In this document: positions 24,121 through 32,775 of the stretch, in pieces
Layout of the letters: each line of letters opens with the position of its first letter
How positions within the stretch are numbered: the first letter of the stretch is position 1
NCBI RefSeq assembly: GCF_002368335.1
Contig: NZ_AP018288.1
Span: 4,240,628 to 4,304,627, forward strand
Reading direction: 5' to 3'
DNA from: Nostoc sp. NIES-4103
GTDB lineage: Bacteria; Cyanobacteriota; Cyanobacteriia; Cyanobacteriales; Nostocaceae
Length of the DNA stretch: 64,000 bases
The notes under the pieces: generated by a model
Databases searched by the model: none
What the model saw: the letters and a program-made list of their open reading frames with translations, nothing else
What the model was told of the DNA's origin: nothing
Program-made: the position numbers and the translations under genes

Positions 24121-24852
24121 TCACTGAACTTGAAACTTTTTTTCTACTGGTTTGCTTTGAGTGCTTGAGCTTGGGGCTAAATTTAGTGATGGTGGTTGGT
24201 TATTTTGGTTTAATTCCTCTTGCAACATTGTCTGATAAATTTTAGGCAAAGAGCTAGTTATAGAATTAGTTTCTATGCCATATCCCAAACTTGTCCATGT
24301 GGGAGACAGTCGCCGTAAAACATCATTTAACTTTCCCTGACGCAGCAGTTGAGAAATATCAGTTTTCCAAACTTGCGAATCATTCAACCAACGGTAAACT
24401 ACCAAGTCTTGATATTCTGGTTCAAAACTATAAGAGACCCAAAACATTAACCGTCTTGGGTTTGGGTGGTAGCGGCGGGCTATTTCATACCAAGTAGTAT
24501 TGATGATTTGATATCTACCAGCAGCTGTAGAACAATTTCCTGTGTTGGGGCCTGTGACAATTGTGATGCACATTTCAGGATGTCGGCTGAGGTCGTTGAC
24601 CTGCTGACCACCATACAACAGAGAATAGGGACGGTTGCCATTTGCCTCGCTGGCTGAGATAGTTCGCATCAAAGCGCGGATGTAAGGATCACCGCCTTTC
24701 ATGACTAAAGGTGGCTGTTTGGCTGTAAAAACTGGATCATCAGGCGATCGCAAGTCACCGTACATATACCATTGCAATAAACATATGAAGCCGAGAAGTG
24801 CGGCTATTGGGCCAATCAGTTTTTCAACGCCCTTGAGTTCAAAGCCTTTCAG
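24121..24852 (-). CDS. Membrane-anchored GH104-type muramidase-like protein
   Basis: A lambda-R-like lytic domain: TISASEANG, PYSLLYGG, then GNCSTAAGRYQIINTTW. The catalytic Glu is probably the one in SASEA. The C-terminus is Asn/Gln/Ser-rich. Start choice matters: the frame is open upstream of the first TTG (24777) and encodes a membrane segment (LIGPIAALLGFICLL). The only initiator there is CTG at 24852, seven bases after AAAGGAG. With that start the protein has 243 aa and an N-terminal anchor; otherwise 218 aa without one. It probably trims peptidoglycan in the periplasm. Confidence 0.7.
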   Translation of the reverse strand: MKGFELKGVEKLIGPIAALLGFICLLQWYMYGDLRSPDDPVFTAKQPPLVMKGGDPYIRALMRTISASEANGNRPYSLLYGGQQVNDLSRHPEMCITIVTGPNTGNCSTAAGRYQIINTTWYEIARRYHPNPRRLMFWVSYSFEPEYQDLVVYRWLNDSQVWKTDISQLLRQGKLNDVLRRLSPTWTSLGYGIETNSITSSLPKIYQTMLQEELNQNNQPPSLNLAPSSSTQSKPVEKKFQVQ

Positions 24853-25028
24853 AGTCTCACTCCTTTAAATTCCCTCTTATAGTCAATAACAATCATTGAT
24901 ACACCGATTTCGGCAAAGTTCACAAAAAGTCAATGGTCAAACCTTAAACTTTGGACTGTAGCTCTTTCATAGTTCCAAAATCCGTAGTCAAACATAGACA
25001 GACGTAGGAAATTTGGTTTTAAGCAACC

Positions 25029-25061
25029 CCACTTTGAGCGCGGACACGCTCTTTAAAGTGG
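25029..25061 (-). ncRNA. Probable 3' hairpin of the TnpB element (omega-RNA region)
   Basis: CCACTTT-GAGCG (25029-25040) pairs with CGCTC-TTT-AAAGTGG (25047-25061), with a 3-nt bulge, and the tnpB stop codon lies inside the stem. In IS200/IS605-family elements the guide RNA overlaps the 3' end of tnpB and ends at the right boundary, so this hairpin is the likely start of that RNA. The exact end is not determined. Confidence 0.45.
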
Positions 25062-26300
25062 AGTTATGCGCCTTGGATGTACTACCAGACACCCCCTATC
25101 CCTTAGAATTGATTTGAGACAATCAAAACCGTCAGGATTACATTTTCTGCCGATGTTAAATGCACCATTGACATCGGCATGAATTTTAAAACCATATGCA
25201 CTGACATAAGTCGCCCTTGCTACACGCAAGCCAGAGAATGTGTGCTTTATTTTGGTGTTGCGGTCGAATGTTGGAATAATGTCCCAATCAATAAACGAAG
25301 CCTTGCTTGTGTAGCTTTCTTCGCCGACCACAACGGTAATGCCGACTCTGTATAATTTATAAATCAGCATTTCGATAAATCTAGCATGGGGTATGTGGAT
25401 AAAGTTCTGGTTTGTACGCTTACCTAAATTCAGATGAGTTTTCCATTGCTGGTTTTTTCCTATTGATACGTGAGTTACACCGAGACGCAAAAACTCATCC
25501 ACAATCATTTTTGTAGATTGATGCAAATATGAATCTACAAAATTATTCCGGTTGCGAACGATATTTGCAATTCGTCGAGAAGATCCAACTTTGATAAATC
25601 CCCTATACTTGGCAACTTGTTTGTTGTAGAACTGGTTAACTGATTTTAACGGCTTACCATTTACGGCAATTGGTCGAATGGTTGGCTCGTTAAATACAAT
25701 TGTCGCTAAGTTATCTAACCCGATATCAATTGCTGCTGCTAGTTGCGGATTTAGGCTACAGAAAAACTCACCATGTTCTGCAACTGAGTAAACTACCTCA
25801 ATCACAAAGCATCCAGTTTTGGGGATAATGCGAACTTCGCATAAATCTTCAAACTTTAATCCGGGCTTCACAGGGATTTTGATTGGTGACATTGACGGCA
25901 CAATCCATCCCTTTTTAAATTCTCCCTTACCTACCGCTTGATTATTGAATTTGATTAGATTGTTCTCGCCTTTAATGTAATTAGGTGGCTTTGGTTTACC
26001 AGTGAATTTTTCTACTGACTGCTTGTATGCTTTTAATGCTTCGTAGTAAGCACTCCAAGCATCAGCATTTTGCTTGAGTACCAATTGTGCAACCTTAGCA
26101 GGGAGTGCTTTGTAATGCTCATTTTCCTTAAGCATTATGTCTAACTTTGCTTGTGATTGGGTTCCCCATCCATAGAAGAATCCTTGGCGCTGTGTAAATT
26201 GAGCAGTGTTATAGAGTCGCTTTGAAACTGCGGTTATTTCAGCACAATAATCAAAGTAACTATGTTCTTTTTTGATTATGTGTTTCTCTACTTGCTTCAT
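25053..26300 (-). CDS. tnpB: RNA-guided nuclease TnpB (IS1341-type, no TnpA)
   Basis: A 415-aa TnpB/OrfB protein. The RuvC-like triad is present: Asp192 (AAIDIGLDNLAT), Glu327 or Glu328 (VGEESYTSKASF) and Asp376 (HADVNGAFNIGRK). The zinc-ribbon CxxC pairs usual between the second and third motifs are absent, as in the subgroup with ESYTSKASF. There is no tyrosine transposase (TnpA) nearby, so the element cannot move by itself. It is flanked by intergenic sequence, and a hairpin overlaps the stop codon. Known TnpB proteins cut DNA with an RNA transcribed from the element's 3' end. Confidence 0.88.
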   Translation of the reverse strand: MKQVEKHIIKKEHSYFDYCAEITAVSKRLYNTAQFTQRQGFFYGWGTQSQAKLDIMLKENEHYKALPAKVAQLVLKQNADAWSAYYEALKAYKQSVEKFTGKPKPPNYIKGENNLIKFNNQAVGKGEFKKGWIVPSMSPIKIPVKPGLKFEDLCEVRIIPKTGCFVIEVVYSVAEHGEFFCSLNPQLAAAIDIGLDNLATIVFNEPTIRPIAVNGKPLKSVNQFYNKQVAKYRGFIKVGSSRRIANIVRNRNNFVDSYLHQSTKMIVDEFLRLGVTHVSIGKNQQWKTHLNLGKRTNQNFIHIPHARFIEMLIYKLYRVGITVVVGEESYTSKASFIDWDIIPTFDRNTKIKHTFSGLRVARATYVSAYGFKIHADVNGAFNIGRKCNPDGFDCLKSILRDRGCLVVHPRRITPL

Positions 26301-26443
26301 GATAAAAGAGAACTCTATAAATTATTTTACCATTCCTAATTCTGGATAATTGACAGTATTTGCCTATATTTGACTAGATTTTCAGTGAAGTTTTGTAATA
26401 CGTAAAAATCCTAGAAAATTGTATCCAATGTTTGGCTTTTCAC

Positions 26444-26501
26444 CTTTGTGTCTTAGTGCCTTTGTGGTTAAAAGGAACCACCAAGACACTAAGACACAAA
26501 G
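26444..26501. terminator. Long dispersed hairpin (26-bp arms)
   Basis: Position 26444-26469 (CTTTGTGTCTTAGTG...) is nearly complementary to 26476-26501 around a 6-nt loop. It lies after the SDR gene and beside the TnpB element. It belongs to the same repeat as 16384-16450. Confidence 0.6.
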
Positions 26502-26569
26502 AAAAATACATTATTACATCTTGAAAGGGCTAACTTTGGACTGTTGACTATTGACTTTGGACTTTTGAC

Positions 26570-27229
26570 TTAGGCTACGTTAGCAAATAACTCGCCAAAG
26601 CTTTTTGATGTAGCTTCAGGTTTAGCAACAATCTCGACAATTTTATTGCGTGCGGCTGGCTCAAACAAAGACTCTACACAAACTTGGGCAACTTTTTGGC
26701 GAGGAATACTACCATCGAATAATGTATCAGCGCCTTGCATGACTATAGGATCAGTGTTATCTTCATTCTTTAAACCGCCAGGCCGGACAATCGTATAGGT
26801 AAGACCGCTTTTCTGGATGTACTCCTCGGCTTGCTTTTTCCAAACCAAAATCAGCCAGAACAAGTTTAAAGGGTGGAACAATTGGGAAGTACACAAAGAA
26901 GAAACAATGATAAAATGCTCGATTCCCTTTGCTTTGGCTGCATCCACCAAATTTTTAGTACCTTCAAAATCTACTTTATAGGGCCCAGTCGGGTCTAAGC
27001 TAGGTTTTGCACCAGTAGCGCACAGCAAGACTGTACTGTCTCCCAAAGCAGCAGTCAGGCTTTCTGGCTTCAAAACATCGCCCACTACTAACTCGGCTTC
27101 AGGAGGCAAAATAGCTTTAGCTGTTTCTGTATCCCGCACCAAAGCACGAACAGGGATGTTCCGCGCTATCAATTCTTGCACAATCCGGCGACCTGTTTCA
27201 CCTGTTGCTCCTGCGACAAATGCTTTCAT
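26570..27229 (-). CDS. Atypical SDR, NAD(P)H-binding protein
   Basis: A 219-aa Rossmann-fold protein. It has the nucleotide-binding motif GATGETGRR (8-16), followed by RALVRD, a DFEGTKNLVDAAKA helix, the IIVSSL strand and YTIVRPGGL. This is the atypical (NmrA/Tic62/Ycf39-like) SDR branch, which often lacks classical dehydrogenase activity and serves as redox sensor or assembly factor. The substrate is unknown. Monocistronic. Confidence 0.82.
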   Translation of the reverse strand: MKAFVAGATGETGRRIVQELIARNIPVRALVRDTETAKAILPPEAELVVGDVLKPESLTAALGDSTVLLCATGAKPSLDPTGPYKVDFEGTKNLVDAAKAKGIEHFIIVSSLCTSQLFHPLNLFWLILVWKKQAEEYIQKSGLTYTIVRPGGLKNEDNTDPIVMQGADTLFDGSIPRQKVAQVCVESLFEPAARNKIVEIVAKPEATSKSFGELFANVA

Positions 27230-27406
27230 GACAAACGCCTTCCTGGGAAACTAATATGTGATTGTTCAGTTCTTTATTTTAGTGATTTTATAAAGTTTAT
27301 GACAGATTCTTGAGGTTTCGGTCAAAATGGGATGTTACAGCAAAAAACCCAAACAAGCTGGGAATTCTTAGTATAGACAAACGCCTAATTATAGGGGAAT
27401 CCATTG

Positions 27407-28090
27407 ATGCTTTCAACAAATGGCGAATATCATTCTTTGGAAATAACAGACACTGTTTTACCCGCACAGTCAAGCCTAACAGAAGCTGAGGAAACACCCC
27501 AACAAGCAACTGTAGAGTCACCCACTAAGTTTTATGGTCATTATAGCGACTGTATGGAAATGTATGCCCGTGCTGATACAGTTGCTCAGTATCTTAATGC
27601 TCACACTTCATGGTTTTCTCGTTGCGCTGAACCGATGAAGGTGCAACCTTTGGGTGAAAATGGTTATGCGTTGACAATCGGTCGTTTTGGCTCTTTTGGT
27701 TATGAAGTAGAGCCGAAAATAGGTTTAGAATTGTTACCACCAGAGCAAGGGGTATACTACATTCACACAATCCCTATTCCTGACTATCAGCCACCTGGTT
27801 ACGATGTAGACTATCGAGCAGCACTACAGTTAAAAGAAAATTTGGTTAACGATGCTTGTAGCAATCTGGGTGAGGTGACACGAGTTGAATGGGAACTGGA
27901 TTTAGTGGTTTGTCTGCACTTTCCTCGGTTTATTCAACGATTGCCCAAGTCTTTAATTCAATCTACAGGCGATCGCTTACTAAACCAAATTGTCCGTCAA
28001 GTCTCTCGCCGCCTCACACGCAAAGTTCAGGAAGATTTTTACCAATCCCAGGGAATTCCATTCCCCAACGCTTCTAAGAAAAAGCGGTGA
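27407..28090 (+). CDS. DUF1997 family protein
   Basis: A 227-aa soluble protein conserved in cyanobacteria and plastids, recognised as DUF1997 from FYGHYSDCMEMYA, the phrase YALTIGRFGSFGYEVEPKIGL and the basic C-terminus QGIPFPNASKKKR. Its fold is thought to bind hydrophobic ligands, but the function is unknown. The ATG at 27407 is preferred over the TTG one codon upstream. It has a Pro/Glu-rich N-terminal tail of about 40 residues. Single gene, ending in an STRR region. Confidence 0.75.
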   Translation: MLSTNGEYHSLEITDTVLPAQSSLTEAEETPQQATVESPTKFYGHYSDCMEMYARADTVAQYLNAHTSWFSRCAEPMKVQPLGENGYALTIGRFGSFGYEVEPKIGLELLPPEQGVYYIHTIPIPDYQPPGYDVDYRAALQLKENLVNDACSNLGEVTRVEWELDLVVCLHFPRFIQRLPKSLIQSTGDRLLNQIVRQVSRRLTRKVQEDFYQSQGIPFPNASKKKR

Positions 28091-28094
28091 GTCA

Positions 28095-28162
28095 AAAGTC
28101 AACAGTCCATAGTGAATAGTCGAAGTCTCCTACTATTGACTATTGACTATTGACTATTGACT
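28095..28162. repeat. STRR (TATTGAC/AGTCAAC)n
   Basis: Heptamers ACTATTG repeat at 28127-28160 after degenerate AGTCAACAGTCC units; the array separates two convergent genes. Confidence 0.75.
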
Positions 28163-28631
28163 AAGCTTGAGTTAGGATTCTTTGAACAATTTGCACGCCA
28201 CTGAAAGCTTGCCAAACAAAAAGTCCTAAAAGCGTGAAATTCAATAAAATGTGAGTTGCACGCGCCCAATTTGCTCCTTTTTGCATGTAAGGAGATAAGG
28301 CAGCAGAAAATGCAATTAGACCAGTCATACCAAGCCCTGCAAGCAGGTGCGGCCCTACAAACAATTTACCGTTATTGATGTAAGTCACAGCCATACCACC
28401 AATAGCACCTGCCACCATCAAAGCTAAAAGTATAGACCCAATTTGGTAGTGCCTGATGTTATATCTGCCTTTAATTAATTCTTTCTTTTGTTCTCCTTGA
28501 GCGTTTCTGGTACGCTGTACTTGCAGCCCCAGGTAAGCAGCGTAAAGTGAAATCGCCAATAGCAGCCACATCAGCACGGGATGAAAAAAGTTCAGCCAAT
28601 ATTTAACCGAGGGAGACAGTACTGAATCCAT
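28161..28631 (-). CDS. DUF4079 family membrane protein
   Basis: A 156-aa integral membrane protein with four predicted helices (about residues 15-37, 65-85, 95-115, 125-145 from the ATG giving MDSVLSPSVKYW). The first helix has FFHPVLMW and the third GPHLLAGLGMTG; these His residues are conserved in DUF4079 and could bind haem or pigment. A TTG five codons upstream is also possible. Function unknown; the family occurs in cyanobacteria and plastid lineages. Confidence 0.75.
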   Translation of the reverse strand: MDSVLSPSVKYWLNFFHPVLMWLLLAISLYAAYLGLQVQRTRNAQGEQKKELIKGRYNIRHYQIGSILLALMVAGAIGGMAVTYINNGKLFVGPHLLAGLGMTGLIAFSAALSPYMQKGANWARATHILLNFTLLGLFVWQAFSGVQIVQRILTQA

Positions 28632-28744
28632 TGTGTTCTCGCCCAATTCTTAAATCTTAATAAAAATTAGCATAACTCTAAACATTATTTCATAGTTAGA
28701 CTTCTTGCAAAAGTGGTTAAACAATCTCAGACTAAATTGTAAAA

Positions 28745-28816
28745 GGGACTGGGTATTGGGGATTGGGTATTAGGAAAACTCTTTCCCAGTTCCCAGTCCC
28801 TAGTCCCCAGTCCCTA
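28745..28816. repeat. STRR pair in inverted orientation
   Basis: GGGACTGGGTATTGGGGATTGGG-type heptamers (28745-28770) face CCCAGTCCCTAGTCCCCAGTCCC-type heptamers (28787-28816), giving a large potential hairpin upstream of the ankyrin gene. Confidence 0.7.
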
Positions 28817-28863
28817 ACCTCTTGTTAAGAGTAGACGAATAAAACCTGCTGGTGCAGAATTTC

Positions 28864-30147
28864 ATGACTGAAAACAAAGATGTTTTGCTGCTGAAGGCTG
28901 CTAAAAGTGGCGATATTAAGCAGCTGGGTGCGCTACTGGCTGCTGGTGCTTTGGTTAACGCGTGCGATCGCGATGGCACTACAGCTTTAATGTTTGCTGC
29001 CAATTTCGGCTATACCGAAATTGTGCGATCGCTGTTAGATGCTGGGGCAAATATTAACTTGCCAAGAATTCGCTATGGATTAACGGCTTTGATGTTGGCT
29101 GCTAGTGCTAATCAGCTTGATATTGTACAGCTTTTAGTATCTAGAGGTGCTGATGTCAATGCTATTAATGAAGATGGCAGCACAGCTTTAATGGCAGCAG
29201 CACTCAAAGGTCATGTTGATGTGGTGCGAGTCTTGTTGACGGCTGGTGCTAAAGTCAATCTCACCGATCAAGATGATGACACTGCTTTGAAATTGGCTGT
29301 GAAGCACGGACACACAGCAGTTGTAAAATCAATATCACAAAATGGTGCAGATGTCAATATTCAAGATGAAGAAGGCGAAACACCCTTGATGGTAGCGGTA
29401 GACTTGGGAAATTTGGAGGTTGTGCAAGCATTACTAAAAGCTGGGGCTGACGTGAACTTGAGAAATAATCATGGGGGAACTGCCCTGTTGGCAGCCGCCG
29501 CAGCTGGACATAGTGCGATCGCAGCTGCTTTACTGGAGCGGGGTGCTGAAGTTGATGCCCAAGACAAAGATGGTGAAACAGCCCTCCACCTGGCTGTTGT
29601 GGAAGGCTACATTGATGTGGTGCAAGTGTTACTCAACCGGGGTGCAAATGTACAACTCAAAAATCATTTGGGTGATACCCCAATGTTTGTAGCCGTATTG
29701 CAAGGACACAGCCAAATCGTTGAAGCACTGCTGCGTTATGGAAGCGATATTAACAGTGGCAACCAAGGTGAAGTACCTTTGAAGCTAGCTGTATCCCAGG
29801 GACAAACCCAGATGGTAAAGTTGTTGTTAGACTACGGTGCTGATGCCAATACTCTAGTAGAAAATGGCAAAACTGTTTTGATTAAAGCAACCGAACGCAA
29901 CTACACAGAAATCATACAGCTGTTGCTGGCAAAGCAAGCAGATGTGGATATTCAAGACTCAGCCGGGGCAACAGCATTGATGTGGGCTGCCTCTGGGGGA
30001 CATGGTGAGACTGTGCAGATGTTACTTGAAGCTGGGGCAGATATGAATTTAAAAAATCGTGGTGGTTATACTGCCTTAATGATTGCGGAATTTAATGGAT
30101 ACAGAGATATAGTTAGAAGTCTGATCAATGCTGGGGCGCAGGAATAG
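28864..30147 (+). CDS. Ankyrin-repeat protein
   Basis: A 427-aa protein made almost entirely of 33-residue ankyrin repeats, about twelve. Consensus pieces recur: DGTTALMFAANFGYTEIVRSLLDAGANIN, GGTALLAAAAAGHSAIAAALLERGAEVDAQD, NRGGYTALMIAEFNGYRDIV. No signal peptide or catalytic domain is present, so it is probably a cytosolic protein-binding scaffold. The repeats are divergent from one another, unlike those of the HEAT-NACHT protein. The ATG at 28864 is preferred over a GTG four codons upstream. Single gene. Confidence 0.9.
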   Translation: MTENKDVLLLKAAKSGDIKQLGALLAAGALVNACDRDGTTALMFAANFGYTEIVRSLLDAGANINLPRIRYGLTALMLAASANQLDIVQLLVSRGADVNAINEDGSTALMAAALKGHVDVVRVLLTAGAKVNLTDQDDDTALKLAVKHGHTAVVKSISQNGADVNIQDEEGETPLMVAVDLGNLEVVQALLKAGADVNLRNNHGGTALLAAAAAGHSAIAAALLERGAEVDAQDKDGETALHLAVVEGYIDVVQVLLNRGANVQLKNHLGDTPMFVAVLQGHSQIVEALLRYGSDINSGNQGEVPLKLAVSQGQTQMVKLLLDYGADANTLVENGKTVLIKATERNYTEIIQLLLAKQADVDIQDSAGATALMWAASGGHGETVQMLLEAGADMNLKNRGGYTALMIAEFNGYRDIVRSLINAGAQE

Positions 30148-30191
30148 CCATTCTAGCGGTTTATCAGCAACCATAGTTGGCAGTTGGTTAC

Positions 30192-31109
30192 TCATAGCTG
30201 ATTGCAATTGTTTTGCAGCCAAGTAGATAAATCTGCTGATGTTGCAAAATCCAACACTGCCTCAGCCAGATTTTCCAGCTGTTCAACAGATAATTGACTG
30301 ATACGCTCTTGTATTTGCTGATCTACATTACCAATGCGTCGTCGCAGCAGACGCATTAATACCTCTAAAGTCTGTTCCTGTTTGACTTCATTGCGGACTT
30401 CCCGTATGACTTCATCGCGGGCTTGCTGTTTGACTTCATCGAGGATTTCCTCTTTGAGTTCCTCATAAATTCTAGTTTTTTTGATATCAAAAGTATCTAG
30501 TTCAAACATTTTGATTAACTCCTGACGGCTGAGACGGGGCAATTTATAGAGTACAATTGTCTCTATCAAATCTAGCACTTGCTGCATGAGCGCTGTGTTA
30601 GCTAGTTCTTTACGTGTCCTAGTAATCAGATTTTTTGCATATTCAGTGGTCTGTTTATCACTTTCAACCACTAATTTGATGATACCAACTCCTAAAGATT
30701 GTTCAGCCTCATTTCCCAACTCGTTCAGATATAATCGCGTAACAAGTTGACTATCAAGTAATACTTGATAAGGTTCGATTTCTGTTGGTTCAATGCTGCG
30801 GCGAGGAAAAATCACTACTGCCCGCCAAGCTTTTGTCGGTGTGTTAAGTCGTAAATAAAGAAATATTTCTGAAAATAAACGAGCATAAAATTCGGTATCT
30901 TTTTGAAACTGAACTTCGACAAAGTAAATTGGGCGATCGCTAGCATTAACAACAGGAACAAATACCCCATCAATACGAAATGCTGTTTGTTTCAATTCTA
31001 CTGAGGCAAAACTATATGCATTCGCTTCTGATGGTTGTAAATTGATTAATTCAAAAAAGGCGCTAGGAAAGGTTTTAAATACTTTATAAAAAATTGAATC
31101 AGTTCTCAT
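30192..31109 (-). CDS. Rpn-family putative nuclease (DUF2887, with DUF4351-like tail)
   Basis: A 305-aa protein with a PD-(D/E)XK-type N-terminal region: FRIDGVFVP (44-52), then YFVEVQFQKD (62-71), giving the Asp and Glu-x-Gln pattern. The middle holds charged helices (EELKEEILDEVKQQARDEV) and the C-terminal 60 residues (LLRRRIGNVDQQIQERISQL) match the DUF4351 pattern. Related Rpn proteins promote recA-independent recombination and are often called transposases. Cyanobacteria carry many copies. Single gene. Confidence 0.8.
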   Translation of the reverse strand: MRTDSIFYKVFKTFPSAFFELINLQPSEANAYSFASVELKQTAFRIDGVFVPVVNASDRPIYFVEVQFQKDTEFYARLFSEIFLYLRLNTPTKAWRAVVIFPRRSIEPTEIEPYQVLLDSQLVTRLYLNELGNEAEQSLGVGIIKLVVESDKQTTEYAKNLITRTRKELANTALMQQVLDLIETIVLYKLPRLSRQELIKMFELDTFDIKKTRIYEELKEEILDEVKQQARDEVIREVRNEVKQEQTLEVLMRLLRRRIGNVDQQIQERISQLSVEQLENLAEAVLDFATSADLSTWLQNNCNQL

Positions 31110-31725
31110 TTGATTTTTAGTTAAAATTAAATCATGTGGAATGATAGTACTATAAAATCAACAAGAGTAAACTTATAATCAAAATAGCAGTTATAAATTA
31201 ATTACACCAAAACAAATGAAAACTCTTTGTGTCTTAGTGTCTTTTGTGAGGCAGCCCCCGTCTTGGCGCCTTGCGTCGTTAGCGCAGCGTTAGCGAGGTA
31301 CGAGCGTCTGGGGGACTGCCGTTAGCGCAGCGTTAGCGAGCTTGCGAGCGTCACCCGTTCGCTCGAAGAGCGTTCCCGAAGGGTAGGGTGGTTATTTGAT
31401 TTTTTACTACTCAGGCACAAAGACAAAAATTGTGAATAAAACAAAACTCCGTTGTAGCTGTTGTGAGCTTGCTACAACGGAGAATAGAAGAAATTGAAGC
31501 ACCGAGAGGAAGCACAGGGAAAAAGTTTCTGCTTCCAAGATACCAAAGAAGCCAAAATGAAGAAGGAAATTACCTTTAATATTTCACCTAGTCTCCCCCT
31601 CGGTGTTTCCTACTGTGCTAGATATGCTTAATATATAGATTTTAGTTTTTGATAACAGTATTCTAACGATCAGTTTTCAGGTATCATAGTAAACGGCTAA
31701 ATGACAAAGTTAATTTCATCGAGGA
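31110..31725. repeat. Intergenic repeat-rich region
   Basis: About 31245-31390 holds GC-rich dispersed cyanobacterial repeats, including GTTAGCGCAGCGTTAGCGAG twice (31278 and 31321). A perfect 12-bp hairpin CTCCGTTGTAGC/GCTACAACGGAG lies at 31447-31482. No gene was recognised. Confidence 0.6.
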
Positions 31726-32175
31726 TTGCGACAAGATTTGTGGGTGGGAATTGGTTGCCAGAGGGGTAGTTCGTTACAGTTAGTGGAAACAGCAATTGAG
31801 CGAGTGTTTCAAGAAAATCAACTTAACCAAACTGCGATCGCAGGTTTTGCTACCATTAACACTAAAGCCTCAGAGGTTGCTCTAGTAGAACTTTGTCGCC
31901 TACGGGGGTTGCCTTTAAAAACCTTTACAGCAGAAATGTTGTCCACTGTTTGTGTCCCTAACCCCGCTAAAATTATCGAAACGCAAGTAGGAACACCTAG
32001 CGTAGCAGAAGCAGCGGCTATTCTTGCAGCTTCTCATGCAAATTTATATGACTCCTCCAAATTGCCCTTATTGTCTACCAAATTCCAAGTAATGTTTTTG
32101 GTTCCTAAACAAATTTTTCGTTTAAAAGGGCAACCTGGAGTAGTAACGCTGGCTGTTACTCAACAATCAAATTAG
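31726..32175 (+). CDS. Cobalamin biosynthesis CbiG C-terminal domain protein
   Basis: A 149-aa protein equal to the C-terminal domain of CbiG/CobE: LWVGIGCQRGSS (5-16), IAGFATINTKASEVAL, GLPLKTFTAEML and the VAEAAAILAA segment. Full CbiG opens the lactone of cobalt-precorrin-5A; the stand-alone C-terminal domain occurs in cyanobacteria and may work with a separate or fused partner. The start is uncertain: TTG at 31726 touches its GAGGA, while TTG at 31738 has better spacing. No other cob genes are near. Confidence 0.75.
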   Translation: MRQDLWVGIGCQRGSSLQLVETAIERVFQENQLNQTAIAGFATINTKASEVALVELCRLRGLPLKTFTAEMLSTVCVPNPAKIIETQVGTPSVAEAAAILAASHANLYDSSKLPLLSTKFQVMFLVPKQIFRLKGQPGVVTLAVTQQSN

Positions 32176-32247
32176 GGACGAAAGGTCTAAACTCACGATT
32201 GATTTAGGACTGGTATAGACCTTTGATTGTTTACACGGTTATTTTTA

Positions 32248-32601
32248 TTACAAAACTACTCTCAGAAAATAGCTGATGATGCTAGAAACAATTGCCAACA
32301 CAATTGATCCCAAAAATGCAGGCAAGAATCCTTGTATTTCAAAGCCATAACCAGGGGTGAGGGCGCTTGCTAGCCAAAGGGCGAGGGCGTTGATGACAAA
32401 TGTAAATAAGCCAAACGTCAGTAAGGTAATCGGAAACGCCAAAATACTTAAAATTGGGCGAATAAATGCATTAACTAGTCCAATAACTGCTACAGCAACC
32501 AGGGCAGCTACAAAATTTTTCACGGAGAATCCCGGAACAATATTAGCAGTGATCAGTAAAGCCACCGCAGTTCCCAGCCAAGTCAATAAAAAGTGTTTCA
32601 T
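32248..32601 (-). CDS. Phage holin 4 superfamily (PF04020) membrane protein
   Basis: A 117-aa protein with four predicted membrane helices and the family phrases TANIVPGF, GLVNAFIRPILSILAFPITLLTFGLFTFVINALAL and the C-terminal FLPAFLGSIVLAIVSSII. Despite the family name these YvlD-like proteins are ordinary bacterial inner-membrane proteins of unknown function. The ATG giving MKHFLLTWLG is preferred over an upstream in-frame start. Confidence 0.8.
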   Translation of the reverse strand: MKHFLLTWLGTAVALLITANIVPGFSVKNFVAALVAVAVIGLVNAFIRPILSILAFPITLLTFGLFTFVINALALWLASALTPGYGFEIQGFLPAFLGSIVLAIVSSIISYFLRVVL

Positions 32602-32775
32602 AATTTCAAAACTTAAGAAGAAGCTCAACTGATTGATTAATGGTTAATGGCAATTACAGCTGGCTGGGTACTGGGTACAGGGAAAGGCATAGAAACATAG
32701 TTATAAATTTGTACCTTACTCAATTCCTAATCACCAGTCCCTAGTCACCAGTACCCAGTCCCTTTTACCCTATCG

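Noticed and set aside
24121..24777. GH104-type muramidase as prophage lysis gene
   Set aside because: No phage structural, integrase or holin-cassette genes are nearby; the PF04020 protein at 32248 belongs to a housekeeping membrane family despite its name.
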